A stretch of 64,000 nt of DNA, from contig JBBQNP010000002.1 of NCBI GenBank assembly GCA_038330085.1, positions 29,293 through 93,292 on the forward strand, written 5' to 3'. A program made the translations under genes and the position numbers. Source of the DNA: JAEUIA01 sp038330085. GTDB taxonomy: Bacteria > Planctomycetota > UBA1135 > GCA-002686595. The notes below the pieces were generated by a model, which made no database searches, was not told where the DNA came from, and saw only the letters and a program-made list of their open reading frames with translations. Positions 42,525 to 51,568 of this stretch are shown here, in pieces (position 1 is the first letter of the stretch; every line of letters starts with the position of its first letter).

Positions 42525-42920
42525 ATGCACGGTTTCGTCGACAACATCGAAGAGCTGACGAAGAGCAACTCCGACTTCCGCCGCGTCCTCTACACGGGCA
42601 AGCACCTGCAGCTCGTGCTGATGACGATTGCGCCGGGCGGCGAGATCGGCGAGGAAGTCCACGAGGACCGCGACCAGTTCTTCCGCGTCGAGAAGGGCAA
42701 GGGCGAGGCCTGGATCGACGGCAAGGTGAAGAAGATCGAGAGCGATTTCGCGATCGTCGTCCCCGCCGGTGCGCGGCACAACATCAAGAACACGGGCGAC
42801 AAGCCGCTGAAGCTCTACACGCTGTACGGTCCGCCGGAACACAAAGAGGGCACCGTGCGCACGACGCGCGCGATGGCCATGGCGTCGGAGGAGCATTTCG
42901 ACGGCAAGACGACGGAGTGA
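42525..42920 (+). CDS. small cupin-domain protein
   Basis: The ATG at 42525 gives 131 residues and is preceded by AAAGAAG. It is a single cupin barrel: motif 1 reads GGEIGEEVHEDRDQFFRVEKG (His, Glu-equivalent and second His positions HEDRDQFF), motif 2 FAIVVPAGARHNIKNTG. Such small cupins bind a metal and often act as isomerases or sugar-binding proteins; this one resembles the frequently annotated mannose-6-phosphate isomerase-like cupins, but no substrate can be assigned. It stands alone between the second RND operon (divergent) and the diiron gene (convergent). Confidence 0.85.
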   Translation: MHGFVDNIEELTKSNSDFRRVLYTGKHLQLVLMTIAPGGEIGEEVHEDRDQFFRVEKGKGEAWIDGKVKKIESDFAIVVPAGARHNIKNTGDKPLKLYTLYGPPEHKEGTVRTTRAMAMASEEHFDGKTTE

Positions 42921-43055
42921 GTGGCTTGCGTTGAACTCGGTCGGCCGCGCTGACCGAGGACTGCGAGCATCAGCGCGCGTGCTTCCTCCCCGATCGAGTC
43001 CGGTCCAAGCGCCGACGAAGGCGATCGGACCGGACCAGCGATTGCATCTTGGGAG

Positions 43056-43985
43056 TCACGCGCCCACGGTCTGAGCCGCGAACAACCCCGCGAGCGCGGC
43101 GCCGACGCGCTCCCGCTGCGGTTCGGTCGTGACCTCGAGGAACAGTTCCTGGAATCGCGGGTGGGTGACGCCGCTCAAGATGAAGCTCCAGCGCTTCGCC
43201 GCGAGCACGGCTGCGCGGATCTCACCGGTCTGCGCTGCGTCGAACGACCGCCCAACGAGTCGCGACAGGTTCGCGATGTCGTGCTCGACCTGCTGCTTCA
43301 ACAGTCCGTCGACGGCCGCGACGAGCTCGATCAGATCGTCGATGGCCTGGTCGCGTTCATCCGCGTCCGCCGCCGCGAACGCGCGCAGGGTCTCGAGGTG
43401 GTCGAGCTTGGCGTGCTGGGATTCCTCGAGCCAGTGGGCCCGGAAGATGTCCTTGGTGAACGGATCGAGGCCCGCGTCGTCCTTGAAGGCGTCGACGTAG
43501 TGGAGCTGCGTCATCCACTCGATGGCGGCGGTCAAGAGGAGCACCGCCGCGTTGCTCTTGGAGAGGACGAAGCGCGCCGTCCCCGTCTCGTCGCCGATGA
43601 GCGAGAGCTTGAACCCCATCTGCCCGTCGACGCGATCGCGGATGGCGCGGAAGAGGTTCATGTGCTTGACCTCTTCCGCCGCGAAGTTCGTCAACGCGTC
43701 GAAGGCGACGCGCTGTTCGAGTTGGAAGTCGCGCGCGAGGGCGCTCACCTTGGGCGCGATGAACTCTTCGACGTAGCCGAAGAGGTGCGCGTAGGCCGCG
43801 AGCTCGACGTGGGTGAGCACGCGCTTCTCGTCGTGGTCGAGGCAGGTGATGGCGCTCGCACCGGAGAGCGAAGGCGGCAACCAACGACGCGCGGGATCGA
43901 AGCGCTTGGTGCCGAGGACGTCGTCGATCCTCCAATTGATGCGGTAGGAGGTCTCGAGGCAGTTGCCGTAGGAGTAGGTGTTCAT
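43056..43985 (-). CDS. ferritin-like diiron protein
   Basis: The ATG at 43985 gives 309 residues starting MNTYSYGNCLETSYRINW, where conserved sequence begins. It is helical and carries two Glu-x-x-His pairs suitable for a diiron site: FAAEEVKHMNLFRAIRDRVDG near residues 108-128 and WLEESQHAKLDHLETL near 200-215, with extra acids in YVEEFIAPKV. This arrangement fits ferritin-like oxygenases or desaturase-like enzymes rather than storage ferritin. The substrate is unknown. It is divergent from a TetR regulator, which probably controls it. Confidence 0.75.
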   Translation of the reverse strand: MNTYSYGNCLETSYRINWRIDDVLGTKRFDPARRWLPPSLSGASAITCLDHDEKRVLTHVELAAYAHLFGYVEEFIAPKVSALARDFQLEQRVAFDALTNFAAEEVKHMNLFRAIRDRVDGQMGFKLSLIGDETGTARFVLSKSNAAVLLLTAAIEWMTQLHYVDAFKDDAGLDPFTKDIFRAHWLEESQHAKLDHLETLRAFAAADADERDQAIDDLIELVAAVDGLLKQQVEHDIANLSRLVGRSFDAAQTGEIRAAVLAAKRWSFILSGVTHPRFQELFLEVTTEPQRERVGAALAGLFAAQTVGA

Positions 43986-44152
43986 GTCGGGCAGGTGTGG
44001 GTTGGGGCCGCCGAGGGCAGCCGTTTCAGAACGATGGGTGCGAAACAAGATCGCCGACACCGGGCCGGCCCGCAAGGGATTGCAGAACGATAAGTGGTGA
44101 ATTGCCGGTGCTTGCCCTAACCTGTTGCGAGAGGCAAGGATAGGCCTCCAGC
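43986..44152. promoter_or_regulatory. shared promoter region of diiron and TetR genes
   Basis: The 167-base divergent gap contains two direct copies of CAGAACGAT (44027-44035 and 44083-44091) and an inverted pair CTTGCC/GGCAAG at 44111-44116 and 44133-44138 just before the TetR start. Any of these could be the TetR site; none is decisive. Confidence 0.5.
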
Positions 44153-44737
44153 ATGGCTCGCCCGAAGACCTACACGCGCCCCGAGGTTCTGCGCCGCGCC
44201 GCGGACCTGTTCGCCCGCAAGGGGTACGAGGGCGCGCACCTCGCCGAGCTGGTCGAGGTGACCGGGCTCAATCGGTTCAGCCTCTACAAGGAGTTCGGCG
44301 GCAAGGAGGGTTTGTTCCAGTCCGCGTTGGAGGCGTACCTCGAGACGCTCGCCGCGATGGACGCGATCCTGACGCGCGATCCGCCCGGGATGGCGAACCT
44401 GCGCGAGTTCTATCGCGCGCAGCTCGCGCACGAGTTCCCGAACGGGTGTCTCGCGATCAACACGATCCGCGAGAAGCAGGTCGTGCCGCCGCAGGCGTTC
44501 GCGATGATCGAGAAGTTCGCGGCGTCGGCGGAGGAGGGATTCCGGCGCAACCTGGCGGCGGGCGTGAAGAGCGGTGACCTGGCGAAGGGAACGGATGTCG
44601 ATGCGTTGGCGAAGTTCCTGGTCGCGTTCAACATGGGGATGATCAGCTACGGCATCGTCGCGCAGGACGACTCGGATCGCGTCCGCATCGTGGGCGTGAT
44701 CGAGCGGATGCTCGGGCTGAGCGCGGTCCGGAAGTAG
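44153..44737 (+). CDS. TetR-family repressor divergent from the diiron gene
   Basis: This 194-residue regulator starts MARPKTYTRPEVLRRAADLF, with the helix-turn-helix GAHLAELVEVTGLNRFSLYKEFGGKEGLF at residues 28-56, typical of TetR proteins that begin with a short KTY-type arm. The C-terminal ligand domain contains GCLAINTIREKQVVPPQAFAMIEKF. Length is normal. It probably represses itself and the divergent diiron gene from the 167-base shared region. The ligand is not predictable. Confidence 0.9.
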   Translation: MARPKTYTRPEVLRRAADLFARKGYEGAHLAELVEVTGLNRFSLYKEFGGKEGLFQSALEAYLETLAAMDAILTRDPPGMANLREFYRAQLAHEFPNGCLAINTIREKQVVPPQAFAMIEKFAASAEEGFRRNLAAGVKSGDLAKGTDVDALAKFLVAFNMGMISYGIVAQDDSDRVRIVGVIERMLGLSAVRK

Positions 44738-44981
44738 ATCCCGCAGAGCAGGATGCGGAACTGCGCCCGCTCGTCCTGCACCGATCGTACTTCCGCGATC
44801 CGGCGAGCTCTTGCACGAACGCGATGTTCAGCGCGCCGTCGCCGTGCGCATTCGTCTAGGCGCTTCAGCGCAACACGCCACGAACTGCTATCCCAGGCGA
44901 GTCTCCGTCGCGCGAGTCGATGCAAGTCGAGTTCTGCACGACGACCCCGAGCCGCCGCTCTCCGCGGACGGGCAACGTCGC

Positions 44982-46697
44982 TCACTCCTCGAAGCGCAAG
45001 GGCAAGTACTCGGGAAACCACATCGCTTCGCGCACGCGCTCCTCGAGTCCCCCGCCCGGACCCTCGAGCAGATCGGCGCGCGACTGGCCCTCACTCACGG
45101 CACGCCGGATCACCGCGCACGCGATCGCATGGGACACGTCGCGGATGCGCGAGAGCGGAGGAAACACCGAGCCCGCCGCGAGATCCTCCTCCGTCACCGC
45201 CGCGGCCACCGTGCGCGCCGCATCGAGGAACATCGCGTCGCTGATCCTCCGCACGCGACCGACCCACGCGCCCAAGCCGACGCCGGGGAAGATGAACGTG
45301 TTGTTGCACTGACCGATCCGGTGCACACGTCCGCCGTGCTCGACCGGCGCGAAGGGGCTCCCGGTCGCGACGATCGCGCGGCCTTCGCTCCAGCGCAACG
45401 CCTCCGCCGGCGTGCACTCGCACTTCGACGTCGGGTTCGAGAGCGGCAGGATCAACGGTCGCGCAACGTGTCGCGCCATCGCGCGCACGACGCCTTCGTC
45501 GAAGAGTCCGCGCGTCGTCGACGTCCCCACCAGGATCGTGGGCCGCAGGTTGTCGACGATCTCTTCGAGCGTCATGTGCGCCCGGTCGCGCACCTTCCAT
45601 CCGGCGCTCTCGTCCGGCGCGCGCGCGAAGTCGACCTTGAACCCCTCGAGCCCCGCGCGGCCGCGCACGACGAGCCCGCCGCGGTCGATCATCGACACGG
45701 CAGCGTGCGCTTCGGCCGGCGTCGCGCCCTCGTCGACGAGGCCGGCGACGAAGAGTTGCGCGATGCCCTGCGACGATGCCCCCGCGCCGGCGAGCAAGAG
45801 TCGCTGATCGCGCAGGCTTCCGCCGGTGATGCGCAAGCTCCCCAACATTCCGGCCAGCGCGACGGCCGCCGTGCCCTGGATGTCGTCGTTGAAGGACGGA
45901 AGTCGGTCGCGGAAACGCTCGAGCTGCGTGATCGCGTTCTCCTTGAGGAAGTCCTCCCACTGCAGCAGTGCGCCCGGACAAACCGTGCACACCGCCTCGA
46001 CGAACTCGTCGACGAACGCCTGGTACTCGGCGCCGCGCACGAGACGCCGGCGCAATCCGAGGTAGAGCGGATCGGCGAGACGTTCCTCGTTCTCGGTGCC
46101 CGCGTCGAGCATCACAGGCAGTGTCGTCGTGGGCGGAATCCCGGCGCACAGCGTGTACAGGCACAGCTTGCCGATCGGAATTCCCATTCCGCCGGCGCCT
46201 TGGTCGCCCAGCCCCAGGATGCGCTCGCCGTCGGTGACGACGATCACGGAGGGATCGTTCACCCCGCTGTTCCGCAGCACGTCGGCGATGTGACCGCGCT
46301 GATCGAAGCCGATGTAGAGTCCGCGCGGGCGGCGATAGAGGTGCGAGAAGCGCTCGCACGCTTCGCCGACCGTCGGCGTGTACACGATCGGCATCATCTC
46401 GTCGATGTGCGCGAGCAGCAGACGGAAGAAGAGGACTTCGTTGCGGTCTTGCAGCGCGATCAGGTTGACGTGCTTGGCGATCGGCGTCGGGGCGGCGAGG
46501 AAGTTCTCGTACGTGCGCTCGAGCTGCTGGTCGAGCGTCGAGATGGCGGGCGGGAGCACGCCGTGGAGACCGAGCTTGTCGCGCGTGAACGCCGTGCCCT
46601 TGTTGGTCCGTGGTTCGTGGATCAGCGCGTGACCCTTCGAGCGCACGGCGATGTAGCGAGTGTCGTCGGTGGGGTCGATGCGCAGGGTCCAGTCCAT
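44982..46697 (-). CDS. NAD-dependent malic enzyme
   Basis: The 571-residue protein has the size of SfcA/MaeA-type malic enzymes. The catalytic tyrosine is in MMPIVYTPTVGEACERFSHLYRRPRGLYI, the metal and substrate acids in WEDFLKENAITQLERF and FNDDIQGTAAVALAG, and the dinucleotide-binding motif in LLLAGAGASSQGIAQLF. The segment GLGDQGAGGMGIPIGKLCLYTLCAGI is diagnostic of the family. It oxidatively decarboxylates malate to pyruvate in the cytoplasm, yielding NADH (or NADPH). It stands alone; the 244 bases to the convergent TetR gene hold nothing recognisable. Confidence 0.95.
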   Translation of the reverse strand: MDWTLRIDPTDDTRYIAVRSKGHALIHEPRTNKGTAFTRDKLGLHGVLPPAISTLDQQLERTYENFLAAPTPIAKHVNLIALQDRNEVLFFRLLLAHIDEMMPIVYTPTVGEACERFSHLYRRPRGLYIGFDQRGHIADVLRNSGVNDPSVIVVTDGERILGLGDQGAGGMGIPIGKLCLYTLCAGIPPTTTLPVMLDAGTENEERLADPLYLGLRRRLVRGAEYQAFVDEFVEAVCTVCPGALLQWEDFLKENAITQLERFRDRLPSFNDDIQGTAAVALAGMLGSLRITGGSLRDQRLLLAGAGASSQGIAQLFVAGLVDEGATPAEAHAAVSMIDRGGLVVRGRAGLEGFKVDFARAPDESAGWKVRDRAHMTLEEIVDNLRPTILVGTSTTRGLFDEGVVRAMARHVARPLILPLSNPTSKCECTPAEALRWSEGRAIVATGSPFAPVEHGGRVHRIGQCNNTFIFPGVGLGAWVGRVRRISDAMFLDAARTVAAAVTEEDLAAGSVFPPLSRIRDVSHAIACAVIRRAVSEGQSRADLLEGPGGGLEERVREAMWFPEYLPLRFEE

Positions 46698-46882
46698 AGG
46701 GGGGCGCGCGGGTGGGCTCGGGGTGGGCGGCTCGACGCGCGCGATCGCGGCAGTGTCGCTGATCGGATCGAAGCGATCGAGGATCGGCGGCTGAGGAGGA
46801 CGTCCGGAAAAAGGACCGCCGGTGCATGGAGCGGGCTTTCCACGTTTCCTGGTGGTGGTCGTCGGGTGGGCAAGTCTATTCG

Positions 46883-46952
46883 CCGCACGTTCTGCGGCTA
46901 ATAGGCTTGCGCTTGCGGCGAATCCGGTCGATGATCACCGCAAGTCATGCGG
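46883..46952 (+). promoter_or_regulatory. Fic operator region 2: two CCGCA-N5-TGCGG palindromes plus a half-site
   Basis: Palindromes at 46883-46897 and 46938-46952 are 55 bases apart and a half-site TGCGG lies at 46914-46918, the same distances as upstream of the first Fic gene. The second palindrome again covers the start codon (46947-46949). Bases between the sites are only partly conserved, so the spacing appears selected. Confidence 0.75.
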
Positions 46953-48065
46953 CAAAAAGGTACCTACATCCATGAGCGGGCCGCGTGGCCCGAATTCATC
47001 TGGAGGTCCGAGCTGCTCGCCGGACAGCTCGCGTCCGTGCGCCATGAGCAGGGCCGGCTTCTGGGCAAGATGGAAACGCTGGGCTTCGACTTGCGGTCCG
47101 AAGCCAGCCTCGTCGCGCTCACCCGCGAGGTCGTGACCTCGTCCGCCATCGAAGGCGAAGAGCTGAACGCCGACGAAGTCCGCTCGTCGATCGCGCGCAG
47201 GTTGGGGCTCGACACGGCCGGTCTGCCGAAAGCAGGTCGCGACGTCGAAGGCGTCGTCGAGATGATGCTCGATGCGACGCAGGGTTTCGAAGCACCGCTC
47301 ACCAAGCGGCGGCTCCTCGACTGGCACATGTCGTTGTTCCCGACAGGGCAAAGCGGGTTGGCCCGCATCCGGGTCGGCGCCTGGCGAACGAAGAGCTCGG
47401 GACCGATGCAGGTGGTGTCCGGTCCATTGGGGCGCGAGAGGGTGCACTTCGAAGCGCCGAAGGCCGAACGCCTTGAAGCCGAGATGAAGCGGTTCATCGC
47501 CTGGTTCAACGCCAAGTCGTCGATCGACCCCGTGCTCAAAGCTGGGATCGCGCACTTGTGGTTCGTGACGATCCATCCGTTCGAGGATGGCAACGGCCGG
47601 ATCGCGCGTGCGATCGCCGACATGACGCTCGCACGCGCGGACGGCATCAAGGATCGCTTCTACAGCATGTCGTCGCAGATCGAGAAGGAGCGGAAGGACT
47701 ATTACCGAGAGCTCGAGACTGCGCAGCGCGGAGACGTCGACATCACCGGCTGGCTGACGTGGTTCCCGGGATGTCTCGGCCGCGCGATCCAGGCGACGGA
47801 CGAGATGCTCGCCGCGGTCAACTACAAGGGCCGCATCTGGCAACACATCAGCCGCATTCCGATCAACGAGCGCCAGCGTGCTGTGATCGAGCGCATGCTG
47901 AATGGGTTCCAAGGGTTCTTGTCCACCTCGAAGTACGCCAAGCTCGCCAAGTGCTCGACGGATACTGCGCTGCGGGACATTCGCGAGTTGGTGGAGCACG
48001 GCATCCTGATCCGGAACGGAGCAGGTGGCCGGAGCACGAGCTATCGCTTGGCGGAGTTGGAGTAG
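46947..48065 (+). CDS. Fic-domain protein with inhibitory motif and C-terminal winged helix (paralog 2)
   Basis: The 372-residue protein is a close paralog of the one at 33119, starting with the same MRQKGTYIHE. The Fic motif HPFEDGNGRIAR is complete from His210, the inhibitory SSAIEGEE motif is intact near residue 65-72, and the C-terminal winged helix (LSTSKYAKLAKCSTDTALRDIRELVEHGIL) is almost identical to paralog 1. The middle, VSGPLGRERVHFEAPKAERL, is the family's flap region. An AMP-transferase with self-inhibition and probable autoregulation is expected. The paralogs may cross-regulate since their operators match. Confidence 0.93.
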   Translation: MRQKGTYIHERAAWPEFIWRSELLAGQLASVRHEQGRLLGKMETLGFDLRSEASLVALTREVVTSSAIEGEELNADEVRSSIARRLGLDTAGLPKAGRDVEGVVEMMLDATQGFEAPLTKRRLLDWHMSLFPTGQSGLARIRVGAWRTKSSGPMQVVSGPLGRERVHFEAPKAERLEAEMKRFIAWFNAKSSIDPVLKAGIAHLWFVTIHPFEDGNGRIARAIADMTLARADGIKDRFYSMSSQIEKERKDYYRELETAQRGDVDITGWLTWFPGCLGRAIQATDEMLAAVNYKGRIWQHISRIPINERQRAVIERMLNGFQGFLSTSKYAKLAKCSTDTALRDIRELVEHGILIRNGAGGRSTSYRLAELE

Positions 48066-48297
48066 CGACGCGTGAAGTCCGTGGCTTCGAGCGCCGGTAC
48101 GGCGAACGGCGAATCAGCCCGGTACACGTGGGGCACGCCCGATCGCGACAGGAACGGCTGCATCTACGTGGATCCTTCAAGAGCGTCGAAGGATCGTGGA
48201 TGCTCGCCTTCGAGCGCTGTGCCCCAGCCTGTGTTGTGAACCCAAGAGCTGTGCGGTCGGGCCGGGGTCGTGTTCAGCGCGCGATATCCTGCGCACC

Positions 48298-50589
48298 ATG
48301 GCCCGCCCCGATCCCGTCGCGAGTGCCCTGATCCAGACCGCGTTCGAGTTGCACCGCCGCAAGCTGTGGCTCGAGGTCCCGAGCGATTCGCCGTTCATGG
48401 TGCGCGTCCCGGGCGAAGAGCATCCACTCGTCGCGACGATCATGGGCCACGCGGGCGACGACTACGGGCTCTTGTTCACGAGCGGCGAGCGCGCGCTGCA
48501 GGACATGATGAAGATGGCATCGGGCGGCATCAACAATCCCGAAGCGGCGCATGCGCTGGCGTTGTCGAGCTGCTCGATGATTCCGCTGTCTAAAATCGTC
48601 GCGAACATGCGCAGCGTGCTGACCGCGGCCGGATTCCAGGGTCGACGCGAAAGCATCGCTCCGTTCTTCGTCTTCAAAGAGTCGCACGGAGATCCGCGCG
48701 CGCCGCGCAAGTCCGAGCAGAGGTTGATGACCGCTTGCATGCGCGCGGTGATCGCTGCGCACGAAGCGGGTGAGCTGCGTGTGGATGCGCCCGATCCGAA
48801 GCGCAAACGGATCCTCGAGATCACCGTCGAGGGCGAAGGCGACGCGCGGCGCACGACCACGCGCACGGCGAAGTGGCCCAAGCTGTCGGCGGAAGAGGAA
48901 GCCATGTGGCCCGCCCTGGATCGCTACGCTGAAATCGGTCCCACGCCCAAGGACGCCGAGTGGCTCGTCGGCCTGGTGACGGCGCCAAGCGTGCATGCCC
49001 CGAACGGTTCCGCGTTGGCGCTGAGCTTCGTAGCGCAGCGCGAACCGCGTGAGATGTTGTCGGCGGAGCCGGTCAAAGCCGGCGATTTCAGCACGGTTGC
49101 CGAGCAGTTGGAGATCGCGCTCGACTACGGTCACCCGAAGTTGATCGTGTTCACGAACCCAAAGATGCACGCCGCGCTGGCACCGAACCTGATCGCGCAG
49201 GGCATCCACATCGATCTCGATCCCGAGCATCCCGACATGGTGGGGCTGCTCGAGTTGATGGGAACCGAGCTCGCCGAGAACGCTTCCCATGCGGCGTGGC
49301 TCGCACCCGACGCGGCGATGCCTTCGACGTTGGAGGAGTGGAAGCAAGCGGATTTCGCGATGACCATGCGTCTCTCCGAAGAATCGCTGGCAGCCGGTGG
49401 TCTGTCGAAGCGCGCGATCGAACGCTACTTCGGCTCCATGGATCTCGCGGACGAGGTCATGGAAGAGCTCGACGATCTGCAGCCACTCCCGTGTGTGCTC
49501 GAATGGATGTACGTCGACTACCGCGCGAAATCGAAGTCGGCGACGTTCCTCGAGAAGCGCCTTAAGAAGCGCTCGACGACGCCGGTGGAGCGCGCGTTGA
49601 TCGAAGCGCGGATCGATGCGCGCCTGTCGATTTACCGCGTGGTCTCGACGCAACCAGGCGAGTGCCTGGAGGTCGAGGACGTGTTCGACGGCGCGCGTTT
49701 CACGGTGCACGACGCAGCGTTGTCGGGCTGCGACGTGGACGGCACGTTCCTGCCGGCGCGGATCCAGCGCCTGGGCAAGTGGAACTTCTCGCTGCTCGCT
49801 GGTCCGCCGATTCCGCCGATTGCGATCCAGTACGCGCTGATGTTGTTCGAGGAGTTGGGCGTGGAGTTGTCGGCGGCGGGCTTGCAGCGTTCGTCGCACG
49901 TGATGGGCGCGCTGTGGGAGCTGGCGCTCCCGCGTTCGCGCCCGGATATCGAGATCACGAACTCGGACGGCGACGAGTTGGTGTTGACCACCGCGACGTT
50001 CCAAGTCGCCGACGCGAGTGCGCTCGTGCGCGCGCTCGGAAAGCGCAAGGACATGAAGTACGAAGAGAACGAGGGTGCCTGGGTGTGGTGGCGGAAGGGT
50101 GGCCCGATGGGTGGTCCGGCAGGTGGCGACGAGCACACGGTGGTCGGTCGCATGGAGATGATGGACGATCGGTTGGTGTTGGAGGTCGATTCAGCCGAGC
50201 GCTTGGAGCACGCGCGGATCTGGTTGGAGGCGTTGCCCGGCGTGCGTTTCGAGCGCGCGACGCAGCGTGACTGGAAGGACGAGGAATCTCCGCTGGATGA
50301 CGAGCTTCCGGTGCGCCAAGAGCCGTTGTCACCCGAAGCGCAGCGGGATGCTGACGAGTGGCTTCGCAAGCAAGCGTTCGAGTGGCTCGACCAACCGGTG
50401 CCGGCGTTGCGCAATCGAACCCCGCGTCAAGCGTGCAAGACGAAAGACGGTCGGCGTGCGGTGGCGATCTTGATTCGCACGATGCCGGACGTCGGCGGCT
50501 CGGGAGGTACGTGGGTGCCGCCGCGGGAGGAGTTGTTGAAGGAGTTGGGTCTCGGCAACAGCCGCACTGGGTCGGCGAGCGCGGAGTGA
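48298..50589 (+). CDS. large protein of unknown function with C-terminal MbcA/ParS-like segment
   Basis: The ATG at 48298 gives 763 residues. I do not recognise a catalytic domain. The N-terminal third contains FELHRRKLWLEVPSDSPFMVRV and the middle has FEDVFDGARFTVHDAALSG-like and MLFEELGVELSAAGLQRSSHVMG-like conserved-looking pieces. Near the C-terminus FEWLDQPVPALRNRTPRQACKTKDGRRAVAILI strongly recalls the toxin-binding segment of Xre/MbcA/ParS antitoxins (DUF2384) or the tail of SEC-C-type housekeeping proteins. It is acidic with no membrane helices, so cytoplasmic. It follows the second Fic gene by 232 bases and precedes an AbiEi/AbiEii pair; a role in that island is only suggested by place. 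Confidence 0.7.
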   Translation: MARPDPVASALIQTAFELHRRKLWLEVPSDSPFMVRVPGEEHPLVATIMGHAGDDYGLLFTSGERALQDMMKMASGGINNPEAAHALALSSCSMIPLSKIVANMRSVLTAAGFQGRRESIAPFFVFKESHGDPRAPRKSEQRLMTACMRAVIAAHEAGELRVDAPDPKRKRILEITVEGEGDARRTTTRTAKWPKLSAEEEAMWPALDRYAEIGPTPKDAEWLVGLVTAPSVHAPNGSALALSFVAQREPREMLSAEPVKAGDFSTVAEQLEIALDYGHPKLIVFTNPKMHAALAPNLIAQGIHIDLDPEHPDMVGLLELMGTELAENASHAAWLAPDAAMPSTLEEWKQADFAMTMRLSEESLAAGGLSKRAIERYFGSMDLADEVMEELDDLQPLPCVLEWMYVDYRAKSKSATFLEKRLKKRSTTPVERALIEARIDARLSIYRVVSTQPGECLEVEDVFDGARFTVHDAALSGCDVDGTFLPARIQRLGKWNFSLLAGPPIPPIAIQYALMLFEELGVELSAAGLQRSSHVMGALWELALPRSRPDIEITNSDGDELVLTTATFQVADASALVRALGKRKDMKYEENEGAWVWWRKGGPMGGPAGGDEHTVVGRMEMMDDRLVLEVDSAERLEHARIWLEALPGVRFERATQRDWKDEESPLDDELPVRQEPLSPEAQRDADEWLRKQAFEWLDQPVPALRNRTPRQACKTKDGRRAVAILIRTMPDVGGSGGTWVPPREELLKELGLGNSRTGSASAE

Positions 50590-50758
50590 AACTGGGTTCA
50601 ATCAGCTCGAGGCGAATGTGCCGGCGGGAGGGGGGGTGAGTTCAGGATGACCCCGCCGCTCCCCCCATTCCTGCTTGGGGAGGGACCAGATCCGATCCAA
50701 TGCGGTGGTGAACTTGACGAAATGTGCCGATACAGGGCATATTGTCCCCCATACCAGC

Positions 50759-51568
50759 ATGAAACGTCAAGTCACTACCGAGGCCTTCTTCGCCAGACAT
50801 CCGGTCTTTTCCCTGGAGGAAGCGGCGCTGGAATTGGCTCCGCCCGGGGGAAAATCCGGCACCGTCGAGCGGCTGAAGCACCACCTTGCGAGCGGACGAT
50901 TGGTGCTGCTCGCGCGCGAGCTGTACGCGGTCGTTCCGCCGGGGATGGATCCGCGGAAAGCGCGCCCCGATCCGTTCCTTGCAGCGGTGGCGGCACGCTC
51001 GGACGCGATCTTCTCGCACCACAGTGCGTTGGAACTATTGGGGGCAGCGCACTCGGTGTGGCGCGAGTGCACCGCGTACAGTCGACGCAGGCGGCGTCCG
51101 CTCGTGCTCACGAACGCGAACGTCCATTTTCTGGAGGCACCCGTGGCGATGGCATTGTCGGACGGACGATCGCTCGGAACGCGCAAGGTCGAGAGATCGG
51201 GACGGATCCTCGAGACCACCGGTCCCGAGCGCACGCTCGTGGAAGGCTTCCGCAAACCGCGCCTCGTCGGCGGGCTTGAGGAGTTGCTCGTCTCCGCGAG
51301 CGGGTTCGCGACGCTGGACCTCGACCTCCTCGAACAGGTGCTCGAGCGGTATGGCGTTGCCAACCTGTGGTCTTCAACGGGTTGGTTCCTCGAGCGGATG
51401 CGTGCGACGTTCCACGCGTCGGACGCGCTGCTCGAACGGTTCGAACTTCACGTCCCGTCTTCGCCGCAGTACTTGGAGCGCGGCCGCCGCGGAGGTCGGT
51501 TGGCGCGACGCTGGAATCTGATCGTGCCGACCGAAGTCGATCGGCTGGGTGAGCCCGATGAGCGTTAG
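50759..51568 (+). CDS. AbiEi-like antitoxin/regulator (type IV TA)
   Basis: The ATG at 50759 gives 269 residues starting MKRQVTTEAFFARHPVFSLEEAALEL, where similarity begins. The N-terminal part is a winged helix (VFSLEEAALELAPPGGKSGTVERLKHHLASGRLVLLARELYAV), the usual AbiEi DNA-binding domain; the rest (FSHHSALELLGAAHSVWRECTAYSRRRRRPL, GPERTLVEGFRKPRLVGGLEEL) matches the AbiEi C-terminal domain. AbiEi represses its operon and counters the AbiEii nucleotidyltransferase. The last 11 bases overlap the toxin gene start region. Confidence 0.88.
   Translation: MKRQVTTEAFFARHPVFSLEEAALELAPPGGKSGTVERLKHHLASGRLVLLARELYAVVPPGMDPRKARPDPFLAAVAARSDAIFSHHSALELLGAAHSVWRECTAYSRRRRRPLVLTNANVHFLEAPVAMALSDGRSLGTRKVERSGRILETTGPERTLVEGFRKPRLVGGLEELLVSASGFATLDLDLLEQVLERYGVANLWSSTGWFLERMRATFHASDALLERFELHVPSSPQYLERGRRGGRLARRWNLIVPTEVDRLGEPDER

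Noticed and set aside
44738..44981. Small plus-strand frames after the TetR gene
   Set aside because: Arg/Ser-rich frames that extend antisense into malic enzyme; no start context or similarity.
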